NCBI GenBank assembly: GCA_000333855.2
Contig: CM007333.1
Span: forward strand, 545,084 to 609,083
Source: Endotrypanum monterogeii
Taxonomy: Eukaryota; Euglenozoa; Kinetoplastea; Trypanosomatida; Trypanosomatidae
Direction: 5' to 3'
DNA: 64,000 nt
Positions within the stretch are counted from its first letter, which is position 1. Each line of letters starts with the position of its first letter. A program made the translations under genes and the position numbers. The notes under the pieces are model-generated. The model saw nothing but the letters and a program-made list of their open reading frames with translations. It made no database searches and was not told the DNA's origin. Of the stretch, positions 1 through 10,600 are shown one piece after another.

Positions 1-667
1 CTTTTGCCTCCTATACACTCTGCTTACAGCATTCTCACTCAATCAGCGTCCTCCACCTTCCGCTACCCACCCCACCCCACCCCCCTCGGCAACCCACACC
101 CGAAAGTAAAACAAAGGGGCCATGATTTTCCCCTTTTCTGCCCCGAAAAAAAGATGCATATGTTCAATCAGTGCGTGTATGCGTATATTTCCCCCACAGC
201 TAAGTACATAGTAGAAAGGGAGGAGGGAAAATTTTTTTTCCAGAGAGAGCGACCACAACGGGGCAGGCAATGTACACAACACGTCCCGCTACGAAATAAA
301 GAGTGTGCGGTGGAAAAACGGTTGAGTATTTTATTTTTTCTCTGTGTGTGTGGTGGGGGTGGGGGGGGGGGGAGGAGAGGAAGGGACGGGAACGGAACTG
401 TACGGGCTGCTATTAGAAAACGCGCTTAGGCCGCGGATTGGGCTGATGCGCGCAAGACCCCCTCTACGCTCCCCCCCCCCTCCCTCCCTCTCATATGTAT
501 GGGTGGGAGGTATATGCGTATATGCATCTCAGCGTGGACTATGAGAGCGGAGGAATGCATCACTACCGCCACAGGCACAGGAAGTACATATATGTATGTA
601 TATATGTACACGCAGAAGGCACCGATGATCTCGAATCACTTTGACACATCCGCTAACAGAGGAGCCC
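1..667. other. intergenic, downstream of UEV gene
   Basis: No convincing coding sequence is seen on either strand. The stretch contains pyrimidine- and purine-rich segments, a GT-rich patch ending in a run of 12 G (about 343-372) and short TA-rich steps near 495-610. It should include the 3' untranslated region of the minus-strand gene ending at 668. Short open frames here are low-complexity and have no recognisable domain. Confidence 0.6.
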
Positions 668-1084
668 CTAGTAGGTGGACCCCTCCGGGGGCTGAGGCAC
701 CTTGCGATTTTGCGGCTGGGCCATCTCCTTCCTCAGCTCCGACAAGCACATCTCCATCGTTGTGCGGCGGTCCCAATTCTTGAAGAGGTGAAATTGGGTG
801 CGGTTGACAACACCGTCGGGGTCGACGCAGGAGAGGTTCACCTTGCTGATGAAGCGAATATGGGGCGGAACCTTGGGGTAGTTCTCGTCGCAGAAAATCT
901 CCAGTGAAAGGATACGGTATTCAAAGGTGGTGCTAGGCGGGCCTACGATGGCTCCAGTCCAGTTGTGTAGGTATATATCATCTGTATCCCGCAACCCAAC
1001 AGAGACGTTCTGATTGCTTCCGGTGCCCTTTTCCCCGGCCTCTAATTCCTCCAGCAGGCGGAAGTTGCGTGGCACCTCGACCAT
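668..1084 (-). CDS. UEV1: ubiquitin-conjugating enzyme variant (Uev1/Mms2 type)
   Basis: A 138-residue UBC-fold protein, close in length to human MMS2 (145). The N-terminal helix (VPRNFRLLEELEAGEKG), the IVGPP turn, the FEYRILSLEIFCDENYP strand region and the C-terminal KVPQPPEGSTY are typical of the Uev family. The E2 active-site His-Pro-Asn / catalytic Cys segment is absent; in its place is a KVNLSCVDPDGVVN stretch whose Cys does not sit where the E2 cysteine would. Uev proteins pair with Ubc13 to build Lys63-linked ubiquitin chains, used in DNA-damage tolerance and signalling; that role is inferred from the family. The start is the only suitable ATG. Its predicted leader on the minus strand is an unstructured CAA-rich sequence after a CTACAG acceptor. 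Last minus-strand gene in the window. Confidence 0.93.
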   Translation of the reverse strand: MVEVPRNFRLLEELEAGEKGTGSNQNVSVGLRDTDDIYLHNWTGAIVGPPSTTFEYRILSLEIFCDENYPKVPPHIRFISKVNLSCVDPDGVVNRTQFHLFKNWDRRTTMEMCLSELRKEMAQPQNRKVPQPPEGSTY

Positions 1085-1438
1085 TTCTTTGTTGTTGTTG
1101 TTTGTTTTTTGCTGTAGCTGCTGTGGGTGAAGTGTCGCTCTTTCTGTCAGTCTTTGGAGAGATTCTCTGGATGATACAGATTTGGATGGATACGTGCGCC
1201 TATCCGCGTGTGTGCGTGAGGAGGGAGGGGGGGAGGGCTCGAGATACTGTGGCGTCGAAAGCCCAAAGGAAGCAAAGAAAGGTAAGCGAAAAAAGAGAAA
1301 CAGAAAAAAAAAAGACGACGACCGCCGCGGATATCGGGCGAATGAAGTAAGGGGAACGAAGAACTGAATACGAGAAAACCAGGTGTAATCGCGCGCAATT
1401 GTGAAAGGCGAAGATTAATTGGGACAATCTTTTTTTTT

Positions 1439-1445
1439 AATATAT

Positions 1446-1476
<31 letters not shown>

Positions 1477-1494
1477 CATATATATGTATATATA
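1439..1494. repeat. (TA)n/(CA)n microsatellite
   Basis: Alternating TA and CA dinucleotides with a few interruptions, following a short T-run. Read directly from the sequence. Confidence 0.95.
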
Positions 1495-2130
1495 ATGCTT
1501 GTCCATCCGGGAAAAAAAAAGGGAGGGACATCAACATGTGTGCCCACAGATGCACAGGGAAAAGCGGAATTTTGAATAGGGGCGGAGGAAGCATGGTACG
1601 TAAGAGGAAGGTAGCAAAGAGAGACACACCAGCTGTAGAGTACACACAGACAGCACAGCAACTCGCAGCGCTTACTGCTCAGTGTAGTGTGTGCCGTGTG
1701 GCAGGGAGATTGCCATTGCAGCAATAAAAAAAAAGCCGCCTTTGTGTGGGAATCACCGACAACTGCAGGGCACAGCGCACCCCCTTCCGGCCCATATAAC
1801 CAGTTTTCTCACCAGCGAAGAAGACATGGTAAGGAAGAGAAACAAGGCATATCGCATCAGACAATTCATGTCAAGCAACTGTGCAATCGGTGAGCCCTTC
1901 GAAAATACAGGAGGAGACGCCCCCCACCACCACACGCGGTTACCTTTATCGTTCTTTATTATGTGTGTTCATAAATTGTAGTAACGTCTAATGTATAGAT
2001 GGGCGGCTCTCAACCGCCACACCTCGCGCATGGCACGCGCGGCAACAGCAACTCCTTCTTCCCCACACCCTCTCCCGCTCACATACCGAGCCTTCATCTC
2101 TGCGGCGAAGACAGTTCTGGTGATCATAGT

Positions 2131-2172
2131 CACACACACACACACACACACATACACATACACGCGCACGCA
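2131..2172. repeat. (CA)n microsatellite with CATA and CG variants
   Basis: Eleven CA units followed by CATACA and CGCGCA variants. Intergenic, 5' of the UEV gene. Confidence 0.95.
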
Positions 2173-3427
2173 GAAAGAAAGGGAAGAGGGAGGGGGAGTA
2201 GCTGTAGCGACAGCAGTGGTGCAGCATTTGCACCCCCAAACTGCTTTTGCCCCATCCCTTCTTTCCCCCCCTTTTTTTAACGACCCCCTTCCGGACTCAT
2301 TTTTTTTACTTTTCACGTGCGCTCACTTATTCCCCCCCATCCCCGCCCCTCCACCGTGCGCGCGAGTGTTTGGCTAACTGCAAATCCACTAAACACGCAA
2401 ACAAAAAAAAAATGAGAACAAATGGGGGACGAGAAAAAAAAAGAGGAGAGGCGCGAGCGAGACAACGGCCTTTTTTTTTTTAAGAAGTCAACTTGGGTAC
2501 CAAAAAAGATTAAACATTTTTTTTTTTCATCACAACCAACGCCACCGTAGCGGATAAAAACTCCTGATTTCTTTTTGGCGGCATGCATCACAAGAGCAGT
2601 GATGTACAGCAACATCTCTGTAGCTGACATGAATGCAGTCCTTCTCCCCCCTCCCCCTCGCTCCTCTTCCACCCATTCACTACCAGCACCAGCAGCACCC
2701 TTTCCATTACCTTCGACTGTCAAGTCAAGCTACCGACGCACTCTGCCAATCCACACAAAAGCATACGCAGGCTGTGGAAACCACCATCCGGCTGAAACAC
2801 GTGCAACCGGTAGCGATTAAAAAAAAAAAAAACTCATGAGCACACATGCATACACACAAGCAGAAGTGAAGACGACTACGGCAACAAGAAAGAAAAAAAA
2901 ACGAGGGTAAAAATTGGATGTAACCGAACAACCAATGACAAGGACGGCATCAAAAAAAAAAAGCGGGTTTTCCTGTTATCCACTTCGTGTTAACAGCGAG
3001 GAAGAAAAAGGAGGGAGGGGGGAGGACAAAGAGGGGGGAGAAGGGAACAGGAGATATAAAAAAAAAACTCCGCAAGAACCCGCAGTAACGCATGCGCGCT
3101 ACACAACAGGCACGGGTGGTCACCTCTAGCAACAAACAAAAAGAAACGAGAATATCGCCCTGACTACATTCAAACAGCTGCACACCACCACACTGAGAAT
3201 AGAAGTAGGTGAAGAGGGAGGGAGGGAGGGGATATGAGGAAGAAGAAGCAAGAGGTGGCAAGGGTGAAAACAGGGAGATGCACTACCCTCGGCATCGGCA
3301 GCGCGCGCGAGCCTGGGCACATCCACGGACAAGCACTGAGCCCTGACATAAACACCCCCTTTCTATGCGCTTTTGTATTCTGTAGCTCCCCACCTCACCC
3401 CCGGCTCTCCAGCACACCCTCGTCAAT

Positions 3428-3519
3428 CCCCCCCCGCCCCCCCCCCTCTGTAGGGGGGAGGAGGGAGGAGGAGGAGGAGGAGGAGGGAGGGGGGAGGGGG
3501 GAGGGGGGAGGGGGGGGGG
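3428..3519. repeat. C-tract followed by polypurine G/A tract
   Basis: A C-rich run (3428-3446) is followed, after a short TCTGTA spacer, by about 67 bases of pure G and A built from GGA and GGGGGA units, ending in a run of 10 G. The plus strand has many G-runs of 4-10, enough for a G-quadruplex, and the C- and G-tracts could also pair with each other. It lies about 300 bases downstream of the SAS-4-type stop codon, in or near that gene's 3' UTR. Confidence 0.9.
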
Positions 3520-3826
3520 CCAGGTACAAAACCGTTACAAGAGAAAATACAAGTACATGTCACCAACCTCTCTCTACCTGAGCTATGCACGCTTCATGCT
3601 CAGTATCCTGCGCAAAAAACCGCATCTATGCCGCCTCGACGCACGCATCCAGCTTCGTGAGCGTCTGTCATTGCAAATAAACAGAAAGAATGACACAGCA
3701 AACAGCTCAACAGAAGGCGCGAAGAGCGAGTGGGGAGAAGGGGAAGGGTGGAGATCAAACGAGTCGAGGTGTGAAGATGATAATGAAATAAACATAAATG
3801 TCTCCACCATGTGACGCGTCACTGGG

Positions 3827-6064
3827 CTACTCCTCCATCGGCTCCCCGTTCGGATAAAAAGTTTCGTCGCCACCATCAGGTCGGACAATCTTATAAATGC
3901 CATCGGGGTATAGAATCTCCTTGCTGCCATCTGGCAAGTGCTTCTCCGTCTGCCCGGTGGAGCGGAACTCGAAAGTCTGCACTCCGTTTGGCATTTGCGT
4001 GTGCATCGTCTGCGCCGCCTCATACCAGTAGGTGCCCTTTCCGGAGGGGAAGGTGCGCTTGATGTCGCCGTTTGTGAAATGCAGCGTCGTGTGACCAGAT
4101 GGCAATACCACCTTGAGCGTACCGTTCGCATAGTGGATCTCCCGCTTACCGCTACGGTACAAGACCTCTTTCTTGTTTGGGTTATCGCCCAGGGCCGCCT
4201 GCGACACGACGCCGTCGTTGGGTACATTCTCCTCTGGGGGTTCCTCTAGGTCACCTACCATCTCCTCTCGGGTGGGAATGCGATGATGGTGCGATCTCGC
4301 CGGTGCCTGTGGCGGCTGCGACTCACTGGCCGGGAGGCGTTGCTTCGCAGACGCCGTCCCCGAGTGCATGCGAGGTGTGTTTATCTTGTTCCCCGACGTT
4401 CTGATCCCCTCTGCCGAGACCGTTGCAGCAGCCGCTGCCTTTCGCTGATCCTCCTCCTCGCGTTGACGGCGCGCCGTGGCAGAAGCGGCGGCGGCTACAG
4501 CGGCTCGGTGTCGTGCCTCTTTTTCCTTCTCCTCCCTCTTACGGTCGGCAACTCTATTTTCCCTTTGGCGCCTGCGCTCCTCCATCGCATCCTCCTCGGC
4601 CTGCATGCGATCAAGCATCTGCCGGTTGCGCTTTTCCCGCGCAGCCGTGTCAGAAGTCGAGGCGCGAGGAGTGAAGTCCATCACGACGAGAGAAGCTCCA
4701 CGGGATGTCCGTCGCGCACCAGCAGTTACTCCATTGTCGCTTCCGTCCTCCCCCTCCTCATAGGAGCGTGAAGGCGTGCTGTGTGTGGAGGGGTTGATAG
4801 ACACGGTTTGACGCGAGGAAACTTTTTGCAGCGTCACCGGTGAGGCAGAAGCCCCTTGGAGGGATTGCAGTTGTTGCTCCTTTGTCATGGCGAGAAGCTC
4901 AGCATTTCGCCGAGTTAGGGAGTCGATGTCGCGGCGCATGCGGGCCACCTCCGCCTTGTGTATTCTCTGTGTCTCCCGCATGGTCAAGGTAAGGTCTTCA
5001 AGCTGTGTGCGCAATGAATCATTCTCCTGCGTCAAGTGTCGGTTGGTCTCACGCTCCGTCGCCAGGACAGCCGAAACATTTTTGTAGCGCTCCTCTGCAG
5101 CTCGCAGATCCTTCTTGGCATCGCGCTGCCCCTGCAAGCGGTGGTCGTCAGCGTCGACGCGGTCGTCCTCAATCTGCTTCTGCGTGCTGTAACGGTACTC
5201 CTCAAAGCGCTGCTTCTCCCGATCGAGCTGCTGCCGCGCGTATGCGTAGTGAATGCGCTCATCCTGCGCAGCCTTGACCTCCTGCTCCAGTCTAGCCATA
5301 AGTTCATCCTCTTCGCGGTTGTGACTGCCCGCCGGTAGTGACATCCCGGCGGCAGATAGAGGGTCTTGGGTGTAAGGCGTTCGGCGAAAGTAGTTGCGCT
5401 CCGCCACCGACGACGGTGGGGAGCGCGTCGCATGATAGTCGGAAGCAACATAGCGCGATACTCCCACGCCAGCGCTGCGAGGGGTGAATCCGCCATATTG
5501 TCTCAAGTCGGCCCCGTTGGTGTCGGGACCACGGCCGGCGGCCCGAGAGGTATCGCGGCTGTAGACATCATTGGACGAGTTCTCTGAGTTACGGTTACTG
5601 AGCTGCTCGGGTTCAGAGCGCGTGGCAGCCTGCGGTGGGGATAATGGTGGCACTTCGGGGTTGACCCATTCCGGCCTCCTCGACACCATTGCGCGGGCGG
5701 ACTGGCGTCGTTGCGGCGGCGCCCTGGCCTCCGGTTTCTCTACCCCGCGAGAAATTTTAGCGTCGACTGGGGGTGCGCTGGCCGCACGAGTGGGTGGAGG
5801 TGCCTTACGAGGAACAGCAACCACAACCTCGCCGAGGGGATCGTGGCTTTTGGCGTTGCGCATGTCGTACGCAATAGCCTCCCGCAGTGCCTTTGAGCCC
5901 CGACGCCCCCGATCGACGGCGCCGTCGGCACCGTTAGTGGCGCTCTTTGGCGGTGATTCCGCGACAGTGGACGAGTACGACAGACGTCCCTCGTCTCGCC
6001 GCAGAAACTTAAAGGACCCCTTCGGTTTGGGCTTTTGCCCTGCGAGCACCGAGACTCGCGACAT
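3827..6064 (-). CDS. SAS4: SAS-4/CPAP-type protein with TCP10 C-terminal domain
   Basis: A 745-residue protein. Residues 1-250 are low-complexity, rich in Arg, Ser and Pro. A long coiled coil covers about 255-400 and a charged Arg/Glu helix about 475-550. The C-terminal 115 residues (about 625-742) repeat short beta units with xPxG turns (YANGTLKVVLPSG, FTNGDIKRTFPSG, LPDGSKEILYPDG, YPNGEPMEE), the signature of the TCP10/CPAP C-terminal 'G-box' domain. In most eukaryotes SAS-4/CPAP governs centriole assembly; the T. brucei SAS-4 is reported at the distal tip of the flagellum attachment zone, where it affects filament length. The frame stays open for 60 codons upstream, but that extension translates a pyrimidine tract; the ATG at 6064 follows a CTATTATAG-like acceptor. 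Orthology rests on the domain and gene order; another TCP10-domain paralogue is possible. Confidence 0.75.
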   Translation of the reverse strand: MSRVSVLAGQKPKPKGSFKFLRRDEGRLSYSSTVAESPPKSATNGADGAVDRGRRGSKALREAIAYDMRNAKSHDPLGEVVVAVPRKAPPPTRAASAPPVDAKISRGVEKPEARAPPQRRQSARAMVSRRPEWVNPEVPPLSPPQAATRSEPEQLSNRNSENSSNDVYSRDTSRAAGRGPDTNGADLRQYGGFTPRSAGVGVSRYVASDYHATRSPPSSVAERNYFRRTPYTQDPLSAAGMSLPAGSHNREEDELMARLEQEVKAAQDERIHYAYARQQLDREKQRFEEYRYSTQKQIEDDRVDADDHRLQGQRDAKKDLRAAEERYKNVSAVLATERETNRHLTQENDSLRTQLEDLTLTMRETQRIHKAEVARMRRDIDSLTRRNAELLAMTKEQQLQSLQGASASPVTLQKVSSRQTVSINPSTHSTPSRSYEEGEDGSDNGVTAGARRTSRGASLVVMDFTPRASTSDTAAREKRNRQMLDRMQAEEDAMEERRRQRENRVADRKREEKEKEARHRAAVAAAASATARRQREEEDQRKAAAAATVSAEGIRTSGNKINTPRMHSGTASAKQRLPASESQPPQAPARSHHHRIPTREEMVGDLEEPPEENVPNDGVVSQAALGDNPNKKEVLYRSGKREIHYANGTLKVVLPSGHTTLHFTNGDIKRTFPSGKGTYWYEAAQTMHTQMPNGVQTFEFRSTGQTEKHLPDGSKEILYPDGIYKIVRPDGGDETFYPNGEPMEE

Positions 6065-6069
6065 GGGCA

Positions 6070-6099
6070 CTATAATAATAATAAAAAAAAGGGGGGGGG
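6070..6099 (-). promoter_or_regulatory. predicted spliced-leader acceptor of SAS-4-type gene
   Basis: On the minus strand a run of 9 C and 8 T is followed by ATTATTATTATAG, with the AG five bases before the ATG. This would give a 5-nt leader after the spliced leader. It also explains the spurious hydrophobic N-terminal extension of the open frame. Confidence 0.5.
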
Positions 6100-6249
6100 A
6101 AATGACAATCGAGGAAATGCAAAAAAAAAACACCTGAAACAAAACAGAAACAAAATAGTGAGCAAAGAGCAGCGCAGGCCGACAGGCCCAGCGAGGGCGG
6201 TCAACACGTAAATGGAGAAACCAACCGAAAGAGTGTGACCGCACGTCAG

Positions 6250-6274
6250 GTGTGTGTGTGTGTGTGTGTGTGTG
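6250..6274. repeat. (GT)12 microsatellite
   Basis: Perfect TG dinucleotide array about 190 bases upstream of the SAS-4 start codon. Confidence 0.97.
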
Positions 6275-7324
6275 AAATGGAGGTCAGGAAGAGGAGGAGA
6301 AATGCCCGACGGTATCACCTCTTCGCGTCCAAGATCTCTATACCCACAGGAGAAGCTTCTCTGATTGCGTAAAGATCTTTTTTTTTTATGTGTGCTAGAG
6401 CGAACAGGTGAAGAGTTGTGCCGTGTCGTTCTCCCCCTTGCTCCCTACTGCGAAGCAACAGCAGCAACAAAAAAAAATGAGCCTCGTTAGTGTCTTCTTT
6501 TTTTTTCTTTTGTGGTGCGGCCCTCCCTCCGCCCTGTGTTCGCTGATCGTTGGTAGCGGAATGGGTGAATGCACTGCACCGAAATCACCCAACCGGTAAG
6601 GAAATGGTAATTGGGAGAAGGGAGATGTAAAGCAGAATTATATGCAACGTGTAGCTCCATTAGAAAAAAACAGAGAATGAACATATGGTCGCCCTCGCCG
6701 CCCCCACGGCGTAGATGTGTGGCACAGCGAAACAGAATCTGCAGTACAGTCTGTGAACTGGAGAGGGAGCATGAGCATGGCCTCTTCTACATTGGCGATA
6801 CGAATGCAGGCAAATGACAACGAGGTATCGACATCTACTGAAGCGAGCACAAAACCGGGCACCTCGAAAAGCGAGAGAGAGAGTGACTCCACCCGTCTCA
6901 CAGAAATCCGCTGCGCACCTCGACGAGATCCACTGGTTAAATGTGCCGCCAGCACGACATCATTGGTGCTAGTACGAGCCTAAGAGAGGGGGGGTGGGCA
7001 TGTGCGCTCCTGCGGAACCTACCCTCTGGTACGTGCCATATGGCACAAAAGAAAAAACTAGATACGGAGACACACCCGAGTAGCTCGCGGAGACTGCCAT
7101 GCCCCCTCCCCTCTTCCCTCTCCTCCCTCCCCAGCGACTCATGCTTTTCTCAGCCTCCTGTTCAGTAGGCAAAAAAAAAAAGAGGACCTGACAAAAGCTG
7201 AAGAAGTGATAATCACTCATCCCCTCTCTCTATAGATAAAAAAAGACGCGCCAAGAGTACAAATAAATAAAATGCAAACAGAGGAAAATAGGTGTGCCGC
7301 AGTTATACAAATCGTGGACACAAT

Positions 7325-7325
<1 letters not shown>

Positions 7326-7359
<34 letters not shown>
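7326..7359. repeat. (CA)17 microsatellite
   Basis: Perfect CA array downstream of the p166-like gene. Confidence 0.97.
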
Positions 7360-7363
<4 letters not shown>

Positions 7364-7560
7364 AACGTCTATCAGCGTTATAGCGCCAGTGCAAAACAAC
7401 AGCCAAACACCACCAGATGCGGCTTCGCAAAAATGAGTGACGATGAGAAGCACAGACGCTTCGGACCCACGCATAGACACGCGCAGGGCCACTATTCCAG
7501 ACGCAAGTCGAGAAAGGAGGTATTATGGACTCTTTTCGTCAGACACAATGGTACCCGCAG

Positions 7561-7582
7561 ACACACACACACACACACACAC
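7561..7582. repeat. (AC)11 microsatellite
   Basis: Perfect AC array about 65 bases beyond the p166-like stop codon, so within its 3' UTR. Confidence 0.97.
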
Positions 7583-7647
7583 GTCTCCCTCCTCTTGTAG
7601 TTGCCTCTATCACCTGATGTCTCAAGCGACCGCCACTCACCACAGCA

Positions 7648-10600
7648 CTACAGATAGCGATCAACGTAGCGACCGCCCCTGCGCGAGCCATCGGAAGACG
7701 AGCCAATCGTCTCAGCTACCGCCGCCGCCGAGGCCGTCGCTGAGCCCATCGAGTAGTTCACAGTATCCGTCTTCTTGTGTGAGGGCTTTGGCACAAATGC
7801 GAGGAGTAAGCAAGCGAGGACGTAGTAGATACAAAAAACCATCACAGAGCACACTATCAACGGGTTCGCAATCAGCCACCATAGGGGCATGTGCGCCGTG
7901 GGATTGACGATTTCTGAGTTAGGCCGCAGTGTCACTTGTGCAGTCGTTCGCTCCCGCTCCGCATGTACATTTCGATTTGACATTTCCTGACAAATCTTTT
8001 CTATTCTCTGCATGGCTGCTGAGGTGGTCTCGCCCACCGTCTTCGCGACAACCTTGACCTGCGTCGAGTACGCCGCAAGATGCGCCTGCAGCACGGAGCT
8101 CACCTCCGCTTGGTAGGAGGGAATGACCCGTTTCTCTGCGGCTGAGAGACCCTCCTTTAGAGCAGCTTGCACAGCCGTCTTCAACTCCACTGCGGAGCGG
8201 CTCGTCTCCGCCTCCACCACCTGCGAAACTTGAGCCCTATCTTCTTTTTGTTGAGAAAGAAGACGCGCCACGGTGGTGTCCAGAACTTGCTGGATTTCGT
8301 CGAGAACGGGAAGATCCCTTTTAGTGCTCTCTAACGATTCGATCTTGGACATGAGTGACTGCAACAGTGCCGCGGCCTCGCGCTGCTGCGACTCACCCTG
8401 ATTGCCAAGCTCACTAAGACCCTTCTGGAACGTTTCTTCCACACGCTGCATTTCTGTCTGCACAACAGATTGCAGCGTCACCGGCGCAGCACCAGGCGTG
8501 TCGCCGTCGCGCACAAGCGATGCCTCTTCCTCTTGAAGCTGGCGCAACCCCGCGAGTTCGTCCTGCAGCGTCTTTGTCAAAAGTCGAGTGCCCTTACCTG
8601 GCGGTGCCGACGCAAGGTCGCTGACGAGCTGATTGAGGCGGTGCAAACGGTCCTGCATAGCGGCGCGGAGGCGCACCTGAGCGTGCCGCTGCTCCGCAGA
8701 AAGCCCGACGAGCGCCGGAGACGGCTGGAGAAGCTCCACGGCCATGCGCTGCCCCTCGAGAGCTTCCTGCATCGCCGCCATTCGTGCCAAGAGGGCTTCG
8801 GTGCGCTGCGCTTGCTCTCGCTCACTTCCAGTTGCAACCTCCCGCAGGGAGACCAGCAACTCCTCCTTCTGCGCCTGCGACATGGATTGGAATGAGTCCT
8901 GCATACTGCGTAGCTGCCCCCGTACCCCTTCGTCCGTGGCCGCGTTACGCACAGCCTCCATGAGTTGAGCGTCGCGATCTTCTAGTGACCTCGTCAGAGA
9001 TGTGAAGCGATCCTGGAAAAGCGTCTTAAGTGCGTCTCGCTCCGATGCCTGCGTCGCTGCAGCCGCTTCCGAGGCGCTAAGGAACTGCTGGGTCGCCTCC
9101 TGAAGACGCGTCATCACTGATGAAACGTCGGCAGTCCGGCCAACCTCATCAAGTCGCTCCCCCAGGCGGCGCAGTGCGGCGGCGTTTGCCTCCAGAGAGA
9201 CACCCATTGGAGCCAAAAGCTCCACCATGTCCGGCAGCAAGCTAACAGGGGCAGCTGGTGCAGGCAGAGTCTCCACGGCAACCGCCTTCGCCCTCTCCGC
9301 ACCCTTCAACTCCCTTGCCACCCGCCTCTCCTCCTCGATCTCTCTGGCGAGCAGGGCACTAGCTCGCGCGGCCTCTTGCTGCTCCCGCACCGCCGACGTC
9401 ACCGTCTCTGAGAGCGACGCTATCTTGGTCATCAGCTTCGTCTCCTGGAGACTGAGCTCATCCTTCAGGAAGGTGAGCACGCTATCAATATACTTGTACA
9501 TCGGTGCCAAATTCACCTCGGGCGTCTTGCCTGCCTGGGTCTGTAACTCCTTCAGAAGCTCTTCGCGCAGGCCCGTGAGCTCGTGCGTCGTCCTCTCTAC
9601 GAGTGCCGCCGCAGCGGTCGATGCTGCATCGATGGCGCTGGACTTCTGTTCATCCTCCGAACGTTGTGCCCGCAGCTGACTCTCGAGTACATCGCGCATC
9701 CCCTCCAGCTGCCCCGCTACACTTGCCGATACCGATTTTGACACACTGTCGGCTATTTGGAGAAGCTGCTGTTCAAGCACCAGCTGATGGACGGCGTTCA
9801 TCTTTTCCACCTGCACAGAAAGGTCTGCCCATCGCGGTGCGAGTACGGCCTCGAGAGCTTCTGAGAGCAACTCCTGCGAAAGAGGCGCTTGTGGCAAGAC
9901 TTCGAGGGGCTGTGAGGCAGGCAACGCGGCAGCTGACGCGGCCTCAGCAGATTCACGGAGCGCGTTCAACTGCTCTTGAACTGTTTTCATAGCGGACTGC
10001 ACAGCACCATCCGTGTGCTGCTGGATGGCAGCTGTGACGCTGTCGCTCACCACCTGAGCCACAGTCATCAGTTGGCGCTCCGTGTCGTCGTTTCGGAGGG
10101 CCGACATGGCAGCTGCACTCGACACGTCGCGGCGTAGACCCTCCAACGCTTCCGTGATTCTCTGCTGTGCCGCAACGGACTCCTGGCCGTCAGAGGCCAC
10201 TGTTGGATTCGGTTCAGGAACGACAGATGCGCTGGCTACAGTGCTACGCAACTCATCAAGTTGGCGCTGCAGGAGCTCTTGCATAGCCTGCAACGAGTCG
10301 CGTGTGGCAGCCTGCTCCTTGAAGACCTCCCCCACGGTTTCGTCCACAGCCACAAGGCGGCTTTGAGTGGACTGTACAAGATCAAAAACCTTCTCAATCT
10401 CAATCGCCATGTCCGCATCGGCGAACGAACCACCCACCGCGGCGTCTCCATCAGCATCTTTTTCCTTGGCAAGCTTCTTGACCTCGGCGGCAATGGTGCG
10501 GCGCAGCTCGTCGGTGGCCGACTGCACCGCACTTTCGACGCTCACCTCAATGGCTCTCACGTCGATGGCTGCGCTGGCAGCGTTGCTGTCGCCACCGTCG

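Larger units (their letters stand above)
1085..3826. other. intergenic, low-complexity rich (2.7 kb)
   Basis: No gene is supported here. The stretch separates the SAS-4-type gene from UEV and must carry the SAS-4 3' UTR and the UEV 5' flank. It holds a TA/CA microsatellite (1439-1494), a CA/CATA array (2131-2172), several poly-A and poly-T runs and a C-tract followed by a long G/A tract (3428-3519). Open frames of 60-136 codons on both strands translate the repeats and have biased composition. Confidence 0.6.
6065..7647. other. intergenic between p166-like and SAS-4 genes
   Basis: About 1.6 kb without a supported gene. It contains a (GT)12 array (6250-6274), two CA arrays (7326-7359 and 7561-7582), poly-A and poly-T runs and a (AAT)n-like patch next to the SAS-4 start. 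Confidence 0.6.

Noticed and set aside
3583..4227. 214-codon minus-strand frame overlapping SAS-4
   Set aside because: It is a different frame of the SAS-4-type coding region and has biased, Arg/Ser-rich composition; the TCP10 domain lies in the other frame.
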